A program made the translations under genes and the position numbers. From NCBI GenBank assembly GCA_035366835.1, contig DAOSIS010000011.1, forward strand, positions 1-64,000: 64,000 nt of DNA, written 5' to 3'. Below, in pieces: positions 32,977-44,230 of this stretch. Every line of letters begins with the position of its first letter. Within the stretch, counting starts at the first letter, position 1. The notes beneath the pieces are model-generated. The model saw only the letters and a program-made list of their open reading frames with translations. It was not told the DNA's origin and searched no databases. The stretch comes from UBA6109 sp035366835 (GTDB taxonomy: Bacteria > Desulfobacterota > Syntrophia > Syntrophales > UBA6109).

Positions 32977-35064
32977 TCAGAAGCGGCAGGAAAGAGTTGC
33001 AAACACCGTATGGGATTCGTAGGACGGATCGGCGTAGGCTCCCGTCAGATAGGCCCCATTCGTCCCGGTTGTCGCGGGAACATATGCATACCCGTCAAAC
33101 TGGGCATCGCTGTATCGATATTTTTCATAAGCATAGCCTACCGCTACAGACCACGTCTTCGAGGCATTGTAGGTGATCCGGGCGAGATAATAGCTGAGCC
33201 GGTAGCTGTCCCAATCCGAGATGTCGATGTTGTCCTGCGTTCTTCCTGCTGGAAGCGGATTTGCGCCGAGGAGATAGGTGTAATCGACGGAGCCGTTGGC
33301 TTCCACGTAGCTGCCCTGGAGCCGGAGGGTCAGTTTTTCCGGGATCAGGAAGATGTCTGTTCCGAGGGTATAGTTGTAGGTCTCGTCCTTCTGCGAAGCC
33401 GTCCAGTTGAAGTCCGTCGCCGTCGGCGCGAGCGCGGGATCGGCGGTCGCGTTGCTCTGCCGCTGAAACTGACTCAGACGGATGCGTTCGTAGTCGAAGA
33501 AGCCGAACAGCTTGACCCGTTTCCCGATCAGATAATCCACGTCGATCGACAATTCGTTCCGGCGGTCCCCGGTCAGACCGAGGATTGTGTCGCGGTAATT
33601 CGTTTCCCTGTGCCGGTAGCCAATGCTGAAATTGAAGTCTTCCGTAGGGAAAAATTCCAGGGTTGCCTTGTAGGCATCCGTGGACCTTCCGGCCGCGTCG
33701 AAACGTCGAATGAAGTACTCGAAATCACCCGTTCCCCCTGGCGGGGTACGGAAATCCGCCCTTCTTTCCAGTCTTTCGTACCCGACTCGCGCGGCCATGA
33801 AGTCGAGCCCCTTCCACCTCAGCTCGGCTCCGTAAAGGTCGTCGACGTTCTTCGGGATGTCATCCCTCTTTCTTTCGACCGTCCCGCGCGTGTAGCGGGT
33901 ATTGAGATAGAATTTTGCCGGGAGTCGAAATCCAAGCTCTGCCCCGAACTTGTTCTTTCTATAGTCGAACAGATCGTTGAGAATCGTCGTTCCTCCATCC
34001 GTCATCGTGATCTGATCCGACTTGTTCCATCTTTCATCGTACTTGAGGAAGAAACGGGTATCGAGAAATTGGAGAGGCTTCGAGGTGAGCGACATCGCCA
34101 AATTGTGCGTATCGATCCGGCCGTTGAAGGTCCGATTGCTCAGGTTGATCCCCGTCAATCCTCCGGCAACGTCGGCGACATAGGAAGACAGGAGGTTGCC
34201 CTCCGATCTGGCGCTTGCCGTGGCGAGCTTCACGTCAAATTTGCTGTTTGCGGGCAGCCGGAATCCGCCCGCCAGGTCGATCTTGTAATAATGGTTCTCC
34301 GGCGGCATCGTTGTCGAATCCGTAGCGGCCGCCGTATTGGCGGTGGCAGGATTGCGGAAGTTGAGGGTCGGGTTGTCGTTCGTGAAACGGCTGTAAAAGT
34401 AGCCGAGAGAAAGGTACGCGGGGTCCCTTGTATAGCCGGCCGCCAGTTTCACGTTGTCGGTGCGGTAGCTGATCGGTGCCGGCAGCTCAATAGCGATCCC
34501 TCCGGGGCTCGTTCCGGCGGCGCCAAGTGCGTAGGTTCCCGTCTTTTCTTCGCGCCCAGCCGAGACATCAAAGAAAAAGGGACGAATCGCGTCGAGTTTG
34601 AAACCTCCGCCCAAGTTCTTGCGTTTCGTCGAATAGTCGAAAGTATTCCAACTGGACGGGTCGGCGCTTGGCGGGTGAGCGGGATAGCCGAGGCTGCTTG
34701 TGCCCGTCCCCGAGTAAAGACTCTTTGCGTCATACGTAAAATTGTGGGGAATCTCGTTGAAATAGACGTCATATTTGAAGTCTCCCCATTTTCGACCTTC
34801 AACGCTGTAGCTCTGGCTGTCGTAACCCATGTCGCGCGCGTTGAACTCCGCGTCGTATTTTTCCGAGTCGTAGTTCAGACGGACGTCGCCGTAGGCGCCG
34901 TTCCTGATGTCCCGGTATTCGTTCGCCTTGGCCTTATTGCCGCTGATGCTCGTCGCAAGGCCCGTGACGGAAACCTCGCCTGATATCTTTGCGTCCTCAG
35001 CTGCAGCCTCGGAAAAGGAGAGCAGACCGAGCAGGAGGATTGACAGACTCATCAATCTTTTCAT
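32977..35064 (-). CDS. MtrB/PioB family outer-membrane beta-barrel protein
   Basis: This 695-residue protein has a signal peptide (MKRLMSLSILLLGLLSFSEAA) and no internal hydrophobic helices. The body shows many amphipathic beta-strand pairs with alternating aromatic residues, YxxN/D turns, and a C-terminal phenylalanine (…FATLSCRF), as expected for a barrel of about 26 strands. Length and partner match the porins that house a decaheme cytochrome and carry electrons across the outer membrane for metal reduction or oxidation. It starts 13 bases after the decaheme gene, so both are in one operon. The N-terminal CxxC found in Shewanella MtrB is not seen. Confidence 0.88.
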   Translation of the reverse strand: MKRLMSLSILLLGLLSFSEAAAEDAKISGEVSVTGLATSISGNKAKANEYRDIRNGAYGDVRLNYDSEKYDAEFNARDMGYDSQSYSVEGRKWGDFKYDVYFNEIPHNFTYDAKSLYSGTGTSSLGYPAHPPSADPSSWNTFDYSTKRKNLGGGFKLDAIRPFFFDVSAGREEKTGTYALGAAGTSPGGIAIELPAPISYRTDNVKLAAGYTRDPAYLSLGYFYSRFTNDNPTLNFRNPATANTAAATDSTTMPPENHYYKIDLAGGFRLPANSKFDVKLATASARSEGNLLSSYVADVAGGLTGINLSNRTFNGRIDTHNLAMSLTSKPLQFLDTRFFLKYDERWNKSDQITMTDGGTTILNDLFDYRKNKFGAELGFRLPAKFYLNTRYTRGTVERKRDDIPKNVDDLYGAELRWKGLDFMAARVGYERLERRADFRTPPGGTGDFEYFIRRFDAAGRSTDAYKATLEFFPTEDFNFSIGYRHRETNYRDTILGLTGDRRNELSIDVDYLIGKRVKLFGFFDYERIRLSQFQRQSNATADPALAPTATDFNWTASQKDETYNYTLGTDIFLIPEKLTLRLQGSYVEANGSVDYTYLLGANPLPAGRTQDNIDISDWDSYRLSYYLARITYNASKTWSVAVGYAYEKYRYSDAQFDGYAYVPATTGTNGAYLTGAYADPSYESHTVFATLSCRF

Positions 35065-35077
35065 AGCAGGTCCTCTG

Positions 35078-36004
35078 CTATCTCACGAAGCGTCCACCCC
35101 GTGTGGACGGCCCCATGCTTCCGTGGATGTTCGTATGACAATTCAGGCAGCCGCGCGCAAACATGCGGTTCTTGCCGGAGGCCGCTGAACCGTGGAAGGT
35201 CTCGAAACTTGTATAGATCGTCCCCGGGTGACGGGTGGCATCGTGACAACTCTGGCAGAGCAGCGGCGGTTTCGAAGTCAGAAGCTTCGCATGATTGCTC
35301 CCGTGCGGCGTATGGCATGTGAGACAATTCTCTTCCACAGGAGGATGCTCCCACAGGAAGGGACCGCGTTTGTCGGCATGACATTTGTGGCAAAGCTCAT
35401 TCACATTGTCCGCCTTGACCATCTTCGGCCCGAAACCGCCGTGCTGGTCGTGACACGAGGTGCACTTCATGAGCCCTTCTTTCAGCGGGTGATGCGATTG
35501 CCTCGCCTGTTGCGCCCGGACGTCCCTGTGGCAGGCAAGGCAGAGGACCGGTTCCCGTGCCTTCAGATTATTTCTTGAACCCGAATGGACGCTGTGGCAA
35601 TCGTCGCAGGCCACGCCGTTGACCTTGTGCCTGCTCATATTCCAGAACGGGACGGCCCGCGATTCGTGGTGGCAGGAAAGGCACCTCGATGCCCTTTGGT
35701 CGGCTTCGGCCTTTCTGACAAATGCGAACATCCCCGTGCCTCTTCCGCCACCTTTCTGAACGTGAGAAGCGCCCGGGCCATGGCATGACTCGCATGCATG
35801 CTGATTTGCGGGACTTCCGGGGATTTGTTTTCTGGCGTGATTGGATTGCTGGTAACTCTCGAAACGGCTGCCGTGGCACGCCTTGCAGGTATCAGATCCC
35901 ACGTAGCCGTCACTGCCTCCGGCATTTCCGATAAAAAGGACAGTGATCAGGCAGGCAAGCATGGGGGGGATCAGGGATGTGCCGGGGATTCCATTCTTCT
36001 TCAT
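35078..36004 (-). CDS. Periplasmic decaheme cytochrome c, MtrA/DmsE family
   Basis: This protein has 308 residues from ATG 36004. A signal anchor or peptide (about 8-30) precedes ten CxxCH motifs: CKACH, CESCH, CLSCH, CDDCH, CLACH, CTSCH, CHKCH, CLTCH, CQSCH and CLNCH. Size and heme spacing fit the MtrA/DmsE/PioA group that plugs into MtrB-type barrels. Together with the next gene it should form a porin-cytochrome conduit for extracellular electron transfer. No extracellular terminal cytochrome is seen in the window. Confidence 0.93.
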   Translation of the reverse strand: MKKNGIPGTSLIPPMLACLITVLFIGNAGGSDGYVGSDTCKACHGSRFESYQQSNHARKQIPGSPANQHACESCHGPGASHVQKGGGRGTGMFAFVRKAEADQRASRCLSCHHESRAVPFWNMSRHKVNGVACDDCHSVHSGSRNNLKAREPVLCLACHRDVRAQQARQSHHPLKEGLMKCTSCHDQHGGFGPKMVKADNVNELCHKCHADKRGPFLWEHPPVEENCLTCHTPHGSNHAKLLTSKPPLLCQSCHDATRHPGTIYTSFETFHGSAASGKNRMFARGCLNCHTNIHGSMGPSTRGGRFVR

Positions 36005-36558
36005 CGTCGTCCCGAAACGAGAATTCCACAACGATCCGCACTGGCGGCTACGCACATATCCGGATGAAACTAGACAAGCGTATTCCTTGAATCTGGCTTC
36101 ATTTTACCGGGTGCGCCTGTTTCGCCGCAACGCGGATTGATCGGGGGGGTATTCATAGGGGAAATCTGCCATCAAGGTTGAGGGCATCAATCCTCCTGCT
36201 GCAAATACAGGGGCATGGCTCAGCAGACAAGAACTCCAGAGCCTCGAACGGACCCTGTTCTATTGGAAGTGGAAGTGACAGAAACGGAATCCTGACTCTA
36301 TCGGGTGGGGCCTGACTTTTTACAGCTAAAGGACTGAAATGGGACTTCCAAATAGAGAACAAGGAAGGTTTTCTCGGGCGCAGGGCTCGGGCTCTATTTT
36401 TTTCATAACCCATCCTTTGCACGAAGCTTCCTCATGGCGCATTTTCCCAAGCCATATCCTTTGCGGGACCCGCTGTTCGTTCTCCACTGAGGAGTGAACC
36501 TCTGCGAACATGCTTACGGCCAGATGATCAAGAGCGTTTGTACCGAACGCTCGACAAC
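36005..36558. other. Gap of 554 bases without a recognised gene
   Basis: It holds the upstream region of the decaheme gene and the region after the caspase/DUF1566 gene. Open frames on both strands lack start sites and motifs. GC content drops here compared with the core region. Confidence 0.5.
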
Positions 36559-38190
36559 CTATTTTGCGGAACGCACCGGGAGGACGCGAGGAATAACGGT
36601 GTCTCCTGGACAAGACCAACTCCCTGAACCATACAGGAAATTGAAGAAACCTCCGTTGCACTCGTGATTTCTCGTTTCAGAAGACCATGACCAAATAGAA
36701 GTAATCTCTATGGAATCTGAAGCGACATGAACCGTATTGAACTTGCCGCCCGGCCTTGACCTTGGCTTATTCTGATCGTACAGCCCGGCCAATTCATTTC
36801 GTGTCGGCATCCGCCAGTCTGAGTAGCCCCCCCCGTGGTAGTTCTCGCAGTAACGCTTGGCGTTGCCGTGGTCTTTGATGTCGTACCCGTTGTCCTTCGC
36901 GGCCCACATCAGGTTCGTTTGGGTATCCAGCACCGTCCCATCTTCGAAAGCGACAAAACGTCCGTCGTTTTTGATTTCTTTCGGAAGAGTTTTGCCCATC
37001 GACCTGAACCGTTCCAAAAGATCTATCCGGTTCGTCGCATATTTTCTGAATTCATCGCTTTTCGCCGTCTGTCCATCGGACACGGTTACCATGAATTGCC
37101 GCCACACCTCGATCTTCTCAGACAAGCTTGAGCTCATCTGCTCCATCTTCTTCGCGTCCTCAAAGTCCGCAGACCATTGGTTCTCCCTCGCCTGCTTTTC
37201 CGCCATCTTCCTCTTGAGATCGGCAAACGATGAAGGCCCTTCGCTCTGAATAGGAGAATGGTCCTTTTCGAGCTGCTCTTTCCTCGTCTGATCCCCCGCT
37301 CCGTGCTCCGCCTGGTGGGCCCCTCCTTCCGGAACAAAGAAAAACTTCCCTTCCAGCGATGAAAGTTCCCACGGAATCTGTCCCGTCTCCTGCCGAAGTT
37401 TCTGGCGGACCTTCATGAACATGTCGGTAATGGGGATCCCCGGTTCCTTCATGTACTGAAGCAGAGCGCTCGTATAGGGGCTGTTACGTCCGTCTCCATC
37501 CCTTGCCACCTGACCGGGGCTGGTCGAATACGAAATGAATGTCCCCGCAGGGGCGTTGCTCACGATCGCCAGACCGCGGGCTGTATTCCGAAAACTCCGG
37601 GCAAAAGGATTGTCGCGACAGGCATCGAGAATCACAATGTTCAGACCGTTGTTCGCATTGGCCATCTCATCGAGAACCTTCCCCGCGTCCATGGCTTCAT
37701 ATCTGGCATCCGATTCCCGGTTGATCTTTGCCCCGATGGGAACAAGGTAATTCACGCCGCCGATCTGCAGGCCGTGACCGGCGTAATAGAAAAGCCCGAC
37801 CCCGCCCCGCTTGAGTCGGTCGCCGAACTCGGCCAATGCCTCATCCATCGCCCGCAGACCGGCATCTCTCTTCAGGATGACGGCAAAGCCGAGATCCCGC
37901 AGTTGGGCTGCCATGGCCGTGGCATCGTTCACAGGGTTCTTCAGGGGACCGGAACTGTAGGCACTGTTGCCTATGACGAGCGCAGTGCGCTGTCCCGCGG
38001 CGGTGCTCAATCGCGGCGCAGGTTCCGGCAATTCTCGTTGGATCATATCGGCCCTGGGAATTTCGGGCCGTGCGGGTGGTTCTTTTTTGACTTCAAAAGG
38101 ATGAACGACATCCCCGCCGAGCAATGGATATGGGGCTGACAGCAGAAAGACAACCAGGGCAAGAATCATCCGAACGCGTATGGCTCGCAT
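36559..38190 (-). CDS. Exported caspase-like protein with C-terminal DUF1566 domain
   Basis: This protein has 543 residues from ATG 38190. A Sec signal (MRAIRVRMILALVVFLLSA) suggests export. A peptidase C14 domain at about 65-310 has the catalytic dyad His139 (FYYAGHGLQIGG) and Cys191 (ILDACRDNPFARS). A charged helical linker (about 330-430) follows, then a DUF1566 domain (GTVLDTQTNLMWAAKD, YSDWRMPTRNELAGLYD, IWSWSSET). The combination is known in bacterial stress- or effector-like proteins of unknown role. It is the most distal in a row of caspase-like genes on this strand. The substrate is not predictable; orthologous domains cleave after Lys or Arg. Confidence 0.88.
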   Translation of the reverse strand: MRAIRVRMILALVVFLLSAPYPLLGGDVVHPFEVKKEPPARPEIPRADMIQRELPEPAPRLSTAAGQRTALVIGNSAYSSGPLKNPVNDATAMAAQLRDLGFAVILKRDAGLRAMDEALAEFGDRLKRGGVGLFYYAGHGLQIGGVNYLVPIGAKINRESDARYEAMDAGKVLDEMANANNGLNIVILDACRDNPFARSFRNTARGLAIVSNAPAGTFISYSTSPGQVARDGDGRNSPYTSALLQYMKEPGIPITDMFMKVRQKLRQETGQIPWELSSLEGKFFFVPEGGAHQAEHGAGDQTRKEQLEKDHSPIQSEGPSSFADLKRKMAEKQARENQWSADFEDAKKMEQMSSSLSEKIEVWRQFMVTVSDGQTAKSDEFRKYATNRIDLLERFRSMGKTLPKEIKNDGRFVAFEDGTVLDTQTNLMWAAKDNGYDIKDHGNAKRYCENYHGGGYSDWRMPTRNELAGLYDQNKPRSRPGGKFNTVHVASDSIEITSIWSWSSETRNHECNGGFFNFLYGSGSWSCPGDTVIPRVLPVRSAK

Positions 38191-38222
38191 GGCGGCACCG
38201 CTGAAATGACCGTTTCTATACT

Positions 38223-38432
38223 TCAACCGACCCCAAATGGCAATCCGTATTCGGGCATGTCGGCATTGCACTGCGTGCCCTCATTCATGTCTGCGCCGCT
38301 ATTCAGCAGTTCCCGGGCGGTTTGCAGATCGTCCTTCTCGATGGCCTGCATCAAGGACGACATGGTCGCCGTGCAGCCGAACAGCGAGACGGACAGGAAC
38401 CAGACGCCGACGGTTACAGATGATATCCGCAT
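38223..38432 (-). pseudogene. Truncated ankyrin/caspase lipoprotein paralogue
   Basis: This 69-codon frame has a lipoprotein signal (WFLSVSLFGC) and the start of an ankyrin repeat (MSSLMQAIEKDDLQTARELL). It corresponds to the first 50 residues of the intact paralogue just upstream (38485-39942), then runs into unrelated codons and stops. It looks like the stump of a third ankyrin-caspase gene lost by deletion. It could still yield a tiny lipoprotein. Confidence 0.65.
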
Positions 38433-38484
38433 ACCCCGCTCCGTGGACAACGGGAATCCGCTTCCCGCCCCTTCGTCCCCGTGC

Positions 38485-39942
38485 CTAAGAACCGCGCTGC
38501 AGAGACGGACTTTGGTTGACATTGAGAGACCGGGCATCGTTTTCAACCCTGGGCTTCAGGTAGCCGTATATCTCCTCGATGTCCATAATCCCTTCATTGA
38601 GAGCTTTGAGATAATAATAGGTCAACAAGCCGTGCTTTTTGGCATCCGAAGAGGTGCTGATCTGAGCCCCTTGCGTGGCCGTTAAGGCAACCGTGCCCGG
38701 GGCGAGAGACTTCGATTGGGTCGTCATGACCAGAGGGCGGGCGCCCTTAGCCAAAACGCTTCTGCCGCCGACTCCCGAAAAACAAGAGTCCAAGACGGCT
38801 GTTACGCGCCGAACCTTCAACTCCCCCAATTTCTCGTAAAGCCGTGAAAGAGAGTATCCGGTCTCGGCAAGGTAGTTCGGATCGCCGTCGAAGGGCACAA
38901 GGTATGCCTCGCCGCTCAGGGGATCCGGTGCGCCGTGCCCGGAATAGTAGAAGAATACAGAGGAGTCTTCTTTGATATTGTTCGGGAGCCAGGTTTCAAG
39001 ATTCTTTGATATGCCGGAACGGGTCGCCCTTTGCCCTGTAAGCAGTATGATATTGCGCATGGGGAATCCCATGGCCGCAAGATGATCCCTCATGCTGACG
39101 GCATCCCGTTCTGCATAGCTCGCATCCGGAAGGTCCGAATACTTCTCAATCCCGATGACCACGGCAAAGTTGTGCGTGCGTTCGGGAAGCTTGTAGGCGG
39201 GACGATCAACATCCGATGAAAAAATTTCAACATTCTTCGCTGCGGACTTATCGATGGAAGCCTGCTGCCGGGCCGGCTCCTGTTTCACCGAATACTTTTT
39301 CACAAGGTGGAGAGCCGCCTTATAATTTGCATCATTCGGGTATTGAAGGGACAAGCCCTCGAATCGTGTTATGGAAGCATCCGCGTCCGCCCCGTTCTCG
39401 ATCAAGAGTTTGACGATATTGGCATGCCCCATGCGGGCCGTCTCATCCAGGACCGACCATGTCGTCCAGTTTCTTCCTTTTCCGTTGACATCCGCCCCCC
39501 TGTCAATCAACAGCTTGGCAACTTCAAACTTTCCTCCATACACCGCATCCGCCAGGGCCCCGGAAATATCGGCGCCTCTGTCAAGGAGGATCTTGGCCGC
39601 TTCAACCTCGCCGCTGGATGCCGCCCACGCGAGAGCCGTATAACCCTCTACCCTCTCGTTGATGTCGACGCCCTTATCGAGCAGCATCTTCAATATGTCG
39701 TTTCGCCCATATTCCGCGGCATGCATCAAAGGCGTACACTTCTTTGAGAAGGAGCCGACATGGGTATGCCACCGGCAGGCGGAGTCCACTTCGCGGATAT
39801 CCGCGCCTTTCTCGATCAGTTCTTTGGCGGCATTGAGGTCGTTCCTGTCTACGGCCCGCATGAGGGGCGACATGATCGCTGTGCACCCGAACAAGGGAAT
39901 GGTTAAGAGGCTGAGGATAACGGCAACGGATACTTTCTTCAT
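38485..39942 (-). CDS. Ankyrin-repeat lipoprotein with caspase-like (peptidase C14) domain
   Basis: This protein has 485 residues from ATG 39942 (AAGGGA upstream). A lipoprotein signal ends at Cys20 (LLTIPLFGC), so it is membrane-anchored outside the cytoplasm. Five or six ankyrin repeats follow (about 25-200; e.g. TPLMHAAEYGRNDILKMLLD). The caspase-like domain (about 255-480) has catalytic His336 (FYYSGHGAPDP) and Cys387 (AVLDSCFSGVGG). A frameshifted copy lies at 25295 and a stump at 38223. Ankyrin repeats probably serve partner binding. Function is unknown; local copies imply repeated duplication. Confidence 0.9.
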   Translation of the reverse strand: MKKVSVAVILSLLTIPLFGCTAIMSPLMRAVDRNDLNAAKELIEKGADIREVDSACRWHTHVGSFSKKCTPLMHAAEYGRNDILKMLLDKGVDINERVEGYTALAWAASSGEVEAAKILLDRGADISGALADAVYGGKFEVAKLLIDRGADVNGKGRNWTTWSVLDETARMGHANIVKLLIENGADADASITRFEGLSLQYPNDANYKAALHLVKKYSVKQEPARQQASIDKSAAKNVEIFSSDVDRPAYKLPERTHNFAVVIGIEKYSDLPDASYAERDAVSMRDHLAAMGFPMRNIILLTGQRATRSGISKNLETWLPNNIKEDSSVFFYYSGHGAPDPLSGEAYLVPFDGDPNYLAETGYSLSRLYEKLGELKVRRVTAVLDSCFSGVGGRSVLAKGARPLVMTTQSKSLAPGTVALTATQGAQISTSSDAKKHGLLTYYYLKALNEGIMDIEEIYGYLKPRVENDARSLNVNQSPSLQRGS

Positions 39943-40647
39943 GCTTCGATCCCTTTGTCTCCGCATCTTTCCATATTCGTCTGGAGAAAAGATTGCCCTG
40001 TCGGCGCTGAATTGAACCATAATTTCCGATTTCTTTCACGCAAGATTTTAGCTCTTTTTTTTATGCAGATTTCCCCCTCGCGCGCGAGGGGCCTCATCTC
40101 GAAGGCACCCTATTTCCTCAGTCCAGCATAGAAACGCCACCTCTCGCTGTCCGTTCAGGATTCTTAGCCTGATGGTGGGGCTTGAACAGCCTTCCTGCAA
40201 CAATAATTCCCTTGCTTGCCGTAAATCCATTTATTCAACTCGCAGGATGGGTTTGAGGCGCTTGGAGCAGGGCGGATTGGCCGCCAGCCAGATCTTCTTG
40301 AGAGGTTGCGGATCGCCTCGTAATCGTAGAACGGCTTGCGTCCTCGTTTCCTGGGCTTGGGTCGGGTAAATCGTTTGAAGCTGTTGAGTTGACGGATGGC
40401 ATGCTTCCGGTGACATGACAACCTGTCGTGGCGCAGTATTCAGCAAGGATGAGGCTCTTCTGGGTCCGGGGGGCGTTCTTGTATCGCCGATGAGCGGCTT
40501 CTGTGTATGCCCGTTTGGCTCGCGGACTCGTAAACGTCGCTCCTGGAGAAAATCCCTCCCGGTAACATGAATTATGGGGCAACGACCTGCCTGAACCTCT
40601 CGCCCCGGTAACATTTATTGCGAGGCGATTCGGGTGGATTTTTTCCT
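39943..40647. other. Gap with a transposase remnant only
   Basis: The 705 bases between the ankyrin-caspase gene and the regulator promoter hold no intact gene. The middle (40240-40530) carries a decayed transposase; the rest shows nothing that I can support. Confidence 0.5.
40240..40530 (-). pseudogene. Transposase remnant (integrase-core type)
   Basis: Three pieces in three frames read in order on the minus strand: RAYTEAAHRRYKNAPRTQKS with LILAEYCATTGC, then HRKHAIRQLNSFKRFTRPKP with RKRGRKPFYDY, then LKKIWLAANPPCSKRLKPIL. Together they match the N-terminal helix-turn-helix part of integrase-core transposases common in Desulfobacterota. The DDE catalytic core is missing and no terminal inverted repeats are seen. 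Confidence 0.65.
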
Positions 40648-40676
40648 TTGACAGTGAAAATATATTCATATATAAT
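40648..40676 (+). promoter_or_regulatory. Sigma-70 promoter of the Fur/PerR-type regulator
   Basis: TTGACA (40648-40653) and TATAAT (40671-40676) are both consensus, with 17 bases between. It is the best promoter in the window. Confidence 0.88.
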
Positions 40677-40678
40677 CT

Positions 40679-40701
40679 TAATTAAGAATAATTATTTATA
40701 A
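40679..40701. promoter_or_regulatory. Possible Fur/PerR box
   Basis: The AT-rich stretch just after the -10 box includes TTAATTAA and ATAATTAT palindromes and ends TTTATAATG. This matches the character of PerR/Fur boxes but not a strict consensus. Autoregulation is plausible. Confidence 0.45.
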
Positions 40702-40714
40702 TGGCCTGACGCAA

Positions 40715-41170
40715 ATGGATCAAGACAAGCTTGAAAAACAATTGGGACAATTTAAGAAAACCTGTCGAGAAGCAGGGTTTAAGCTCACGTACCAGCGGCA
40801 GGAAATTTATCGTGAATTAATTTGTTCTGACGATCATCCGTCAGCAGAAACACTCCATATGCGTTTGACGAAGAAGATGCCCATGCTTTCCCTTGACACC
40901 GTTTACCGTACGCTCGCAACCTTTGTTAGGATTGGTCTCATTCAGAAAGTGGAAACGATAGAAAGTCAGGCCCGGTTCGATGCGAGAGAGGAACGCCATC
41001 ATCATGCAATCTGCAATCAATGTAACGAAATTATCAATTTCTATTGTACCTCCATTGATGAACTTCAACTTCCGGAGGCACTCAGGTCTTGGGGAAAAAT
41101 CGATAGAAGAGATTTGGTAGTCTACGGAATTTGCCGGAAATGTCTGAAAAATAAATTATCTAAAATTTAG
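40715..41170 (+). CDS. Fur family transcriptional regulator, PerR-like
   Basis: This 151-residue protein has an N-terminal winged helix (FKLTYQRQEIYRELICSDDH, LSLDTVYRTLATFVRIG) and a C-terminal metal-binding dimer domain. The HHHAICNQC and CRKC motifs give the structural zinc site C-x2-C...C-x2-C. The context, a peroxiredoxin remnant and katG on the same strand, points to a peroxide-sensing PerR role rather than iron uptake control. PerR oxidises a metal-bound His in response to H2O2 and releases DNA. Codon use is AT-richer than that of the core genes. Confidence 0.9.
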   Translation: MDQDKLEKQLGQFKKTCREAGFKLTYQRQEIYRELICSDDHPSAETLHMRLTKKMPMLSLDTVYRTLATFVRIGLIQKVETIESQARFDAREERHHHAICNQCNEIINFYCTSIDELQLPEALRSWGKIDRRDLVVYGICRKCLKNKLSKI

Positions 41171-41195
41171 AGATATACTGAAGGAGGTGAAAATC

Positions 41196-41570
41196 ATGGT
41201 CAAACGGAAATGTATTATTCGTGGTGATCATTATGCGGGAGTGAAAACCCACCGATAATATATCGGATTTCAGAAACTTGATGTCGAAGTTCTGTCCATG
41301 GGCGTGGATGGTGTTTTTGTTCACAAGATGTGGAACGACCATGAACTCTCCAAGATGGTCCGGGGAGGAGTTCCTGGTGTCATGCTTTCAGACGGATATG
41401 GCAAGGTTGCTTCCGCTTACGGGTTTACCTTGAGGATGCGAAGGGCGCAACAGCAAGGGCACCGAAGCTACACCTCTGGTTGGAAACCTGGGAAGCTGAC
41501 GTTAAACCGGGGTATGATCTTGGCATGTTCGGGCCCTTCGATAAATTATGTAGAACTGTTCAACAATTCA
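41196..41570 (+). pseudogene. Decayed peroxiredoxin (AhpC/TSA family)
   Basis: A strong AAGGAGGTG site precedes ATG 41196, but the frame stops after 20 codons. Further on, YIGFQKLDVEVLSMGVD, GVFVHKMWNDHELSKMVRGG and VMLSDGYGKVASAYG are the middle of an AhpC/TSA peroxiredoxin, and SGWKPGKLTLN is its C-terminal end. The N-terminal part with the peroxidatic Cys and an internal piece are missing or frameshifted. It stands where a PerR-controlled peroxiredoxin would be expected. Confidence 0.75.
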
Positions 41571-41592
41571 CACTATGGAAGGAGGAAATATT

Positions 41593-43791
<2,199 letters not shown>

Positions 43792-43845
43792 TCGTAGCAC
43801 AAACGTCTTCGAAGGCTTTCTGACAGCGGTGGCGAAGGAATGGTC

Positions 43846-43902
43846 ATCTAACAACCGGTTCAGCGGAGGCGATACGCCGTCCGCTGAACCGGAACGTTAT
43901 GC
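43846..43902. repeat. attC-like recombination site downstream of katG
   Basis: The 57-base imperfect palindrome begins ATCTAAC (fits the R'' consensus RYYYAAC) and ends CGTTATGC (R'-like GTTRRRY with one mismatch). It has a 13-bp inner stem CCGGTTCAGCGGA/TCCGCTGAACCGG. The right end, GCTGAACCGGAACGTTATGC, is close to the conserved GCTKANCTCVRRCGTTAGSC of cassette attC sites. No integrase or other cassette is seen nearby. It may instead serve only as a hairpin after katG. Confidence 0.55.
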
Positions 43903-44230
43903 TATATCCCCGAACTTTCACATGATATTCATTGATTATCAGGTCTGTAGCCACCTTCGACTTTGTAATGCAGATTCACCCTTCCCTTACCCCGGCGTCC
44001 CAGGGCATCCTATAACTTCCGTGGTCAGTTAAAACACAAGGTGTTACCAAATACACAAACGACGTTGCCCAAAGAAGATTCATTCGTGCGACAGTGCTCT
44101 CCGGGACGAACACCCTCGCCAATTTTCTCCTTATCACCCCCCCTGTTCTTTCTTGCCGCGGTGAGTGATTGTTTTCTATTTGCCCATAGTTATCTGACTG
44201 AGGACCTCTCCTGACGAGTCGGCCCGTCGG
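43903..44230. other. Gap of 328 bases without a gene
   Basis: Beyond the attC-like site I see no coding frame or clear regulatory element before the convergent cfa gene. Confidence 0.45.
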
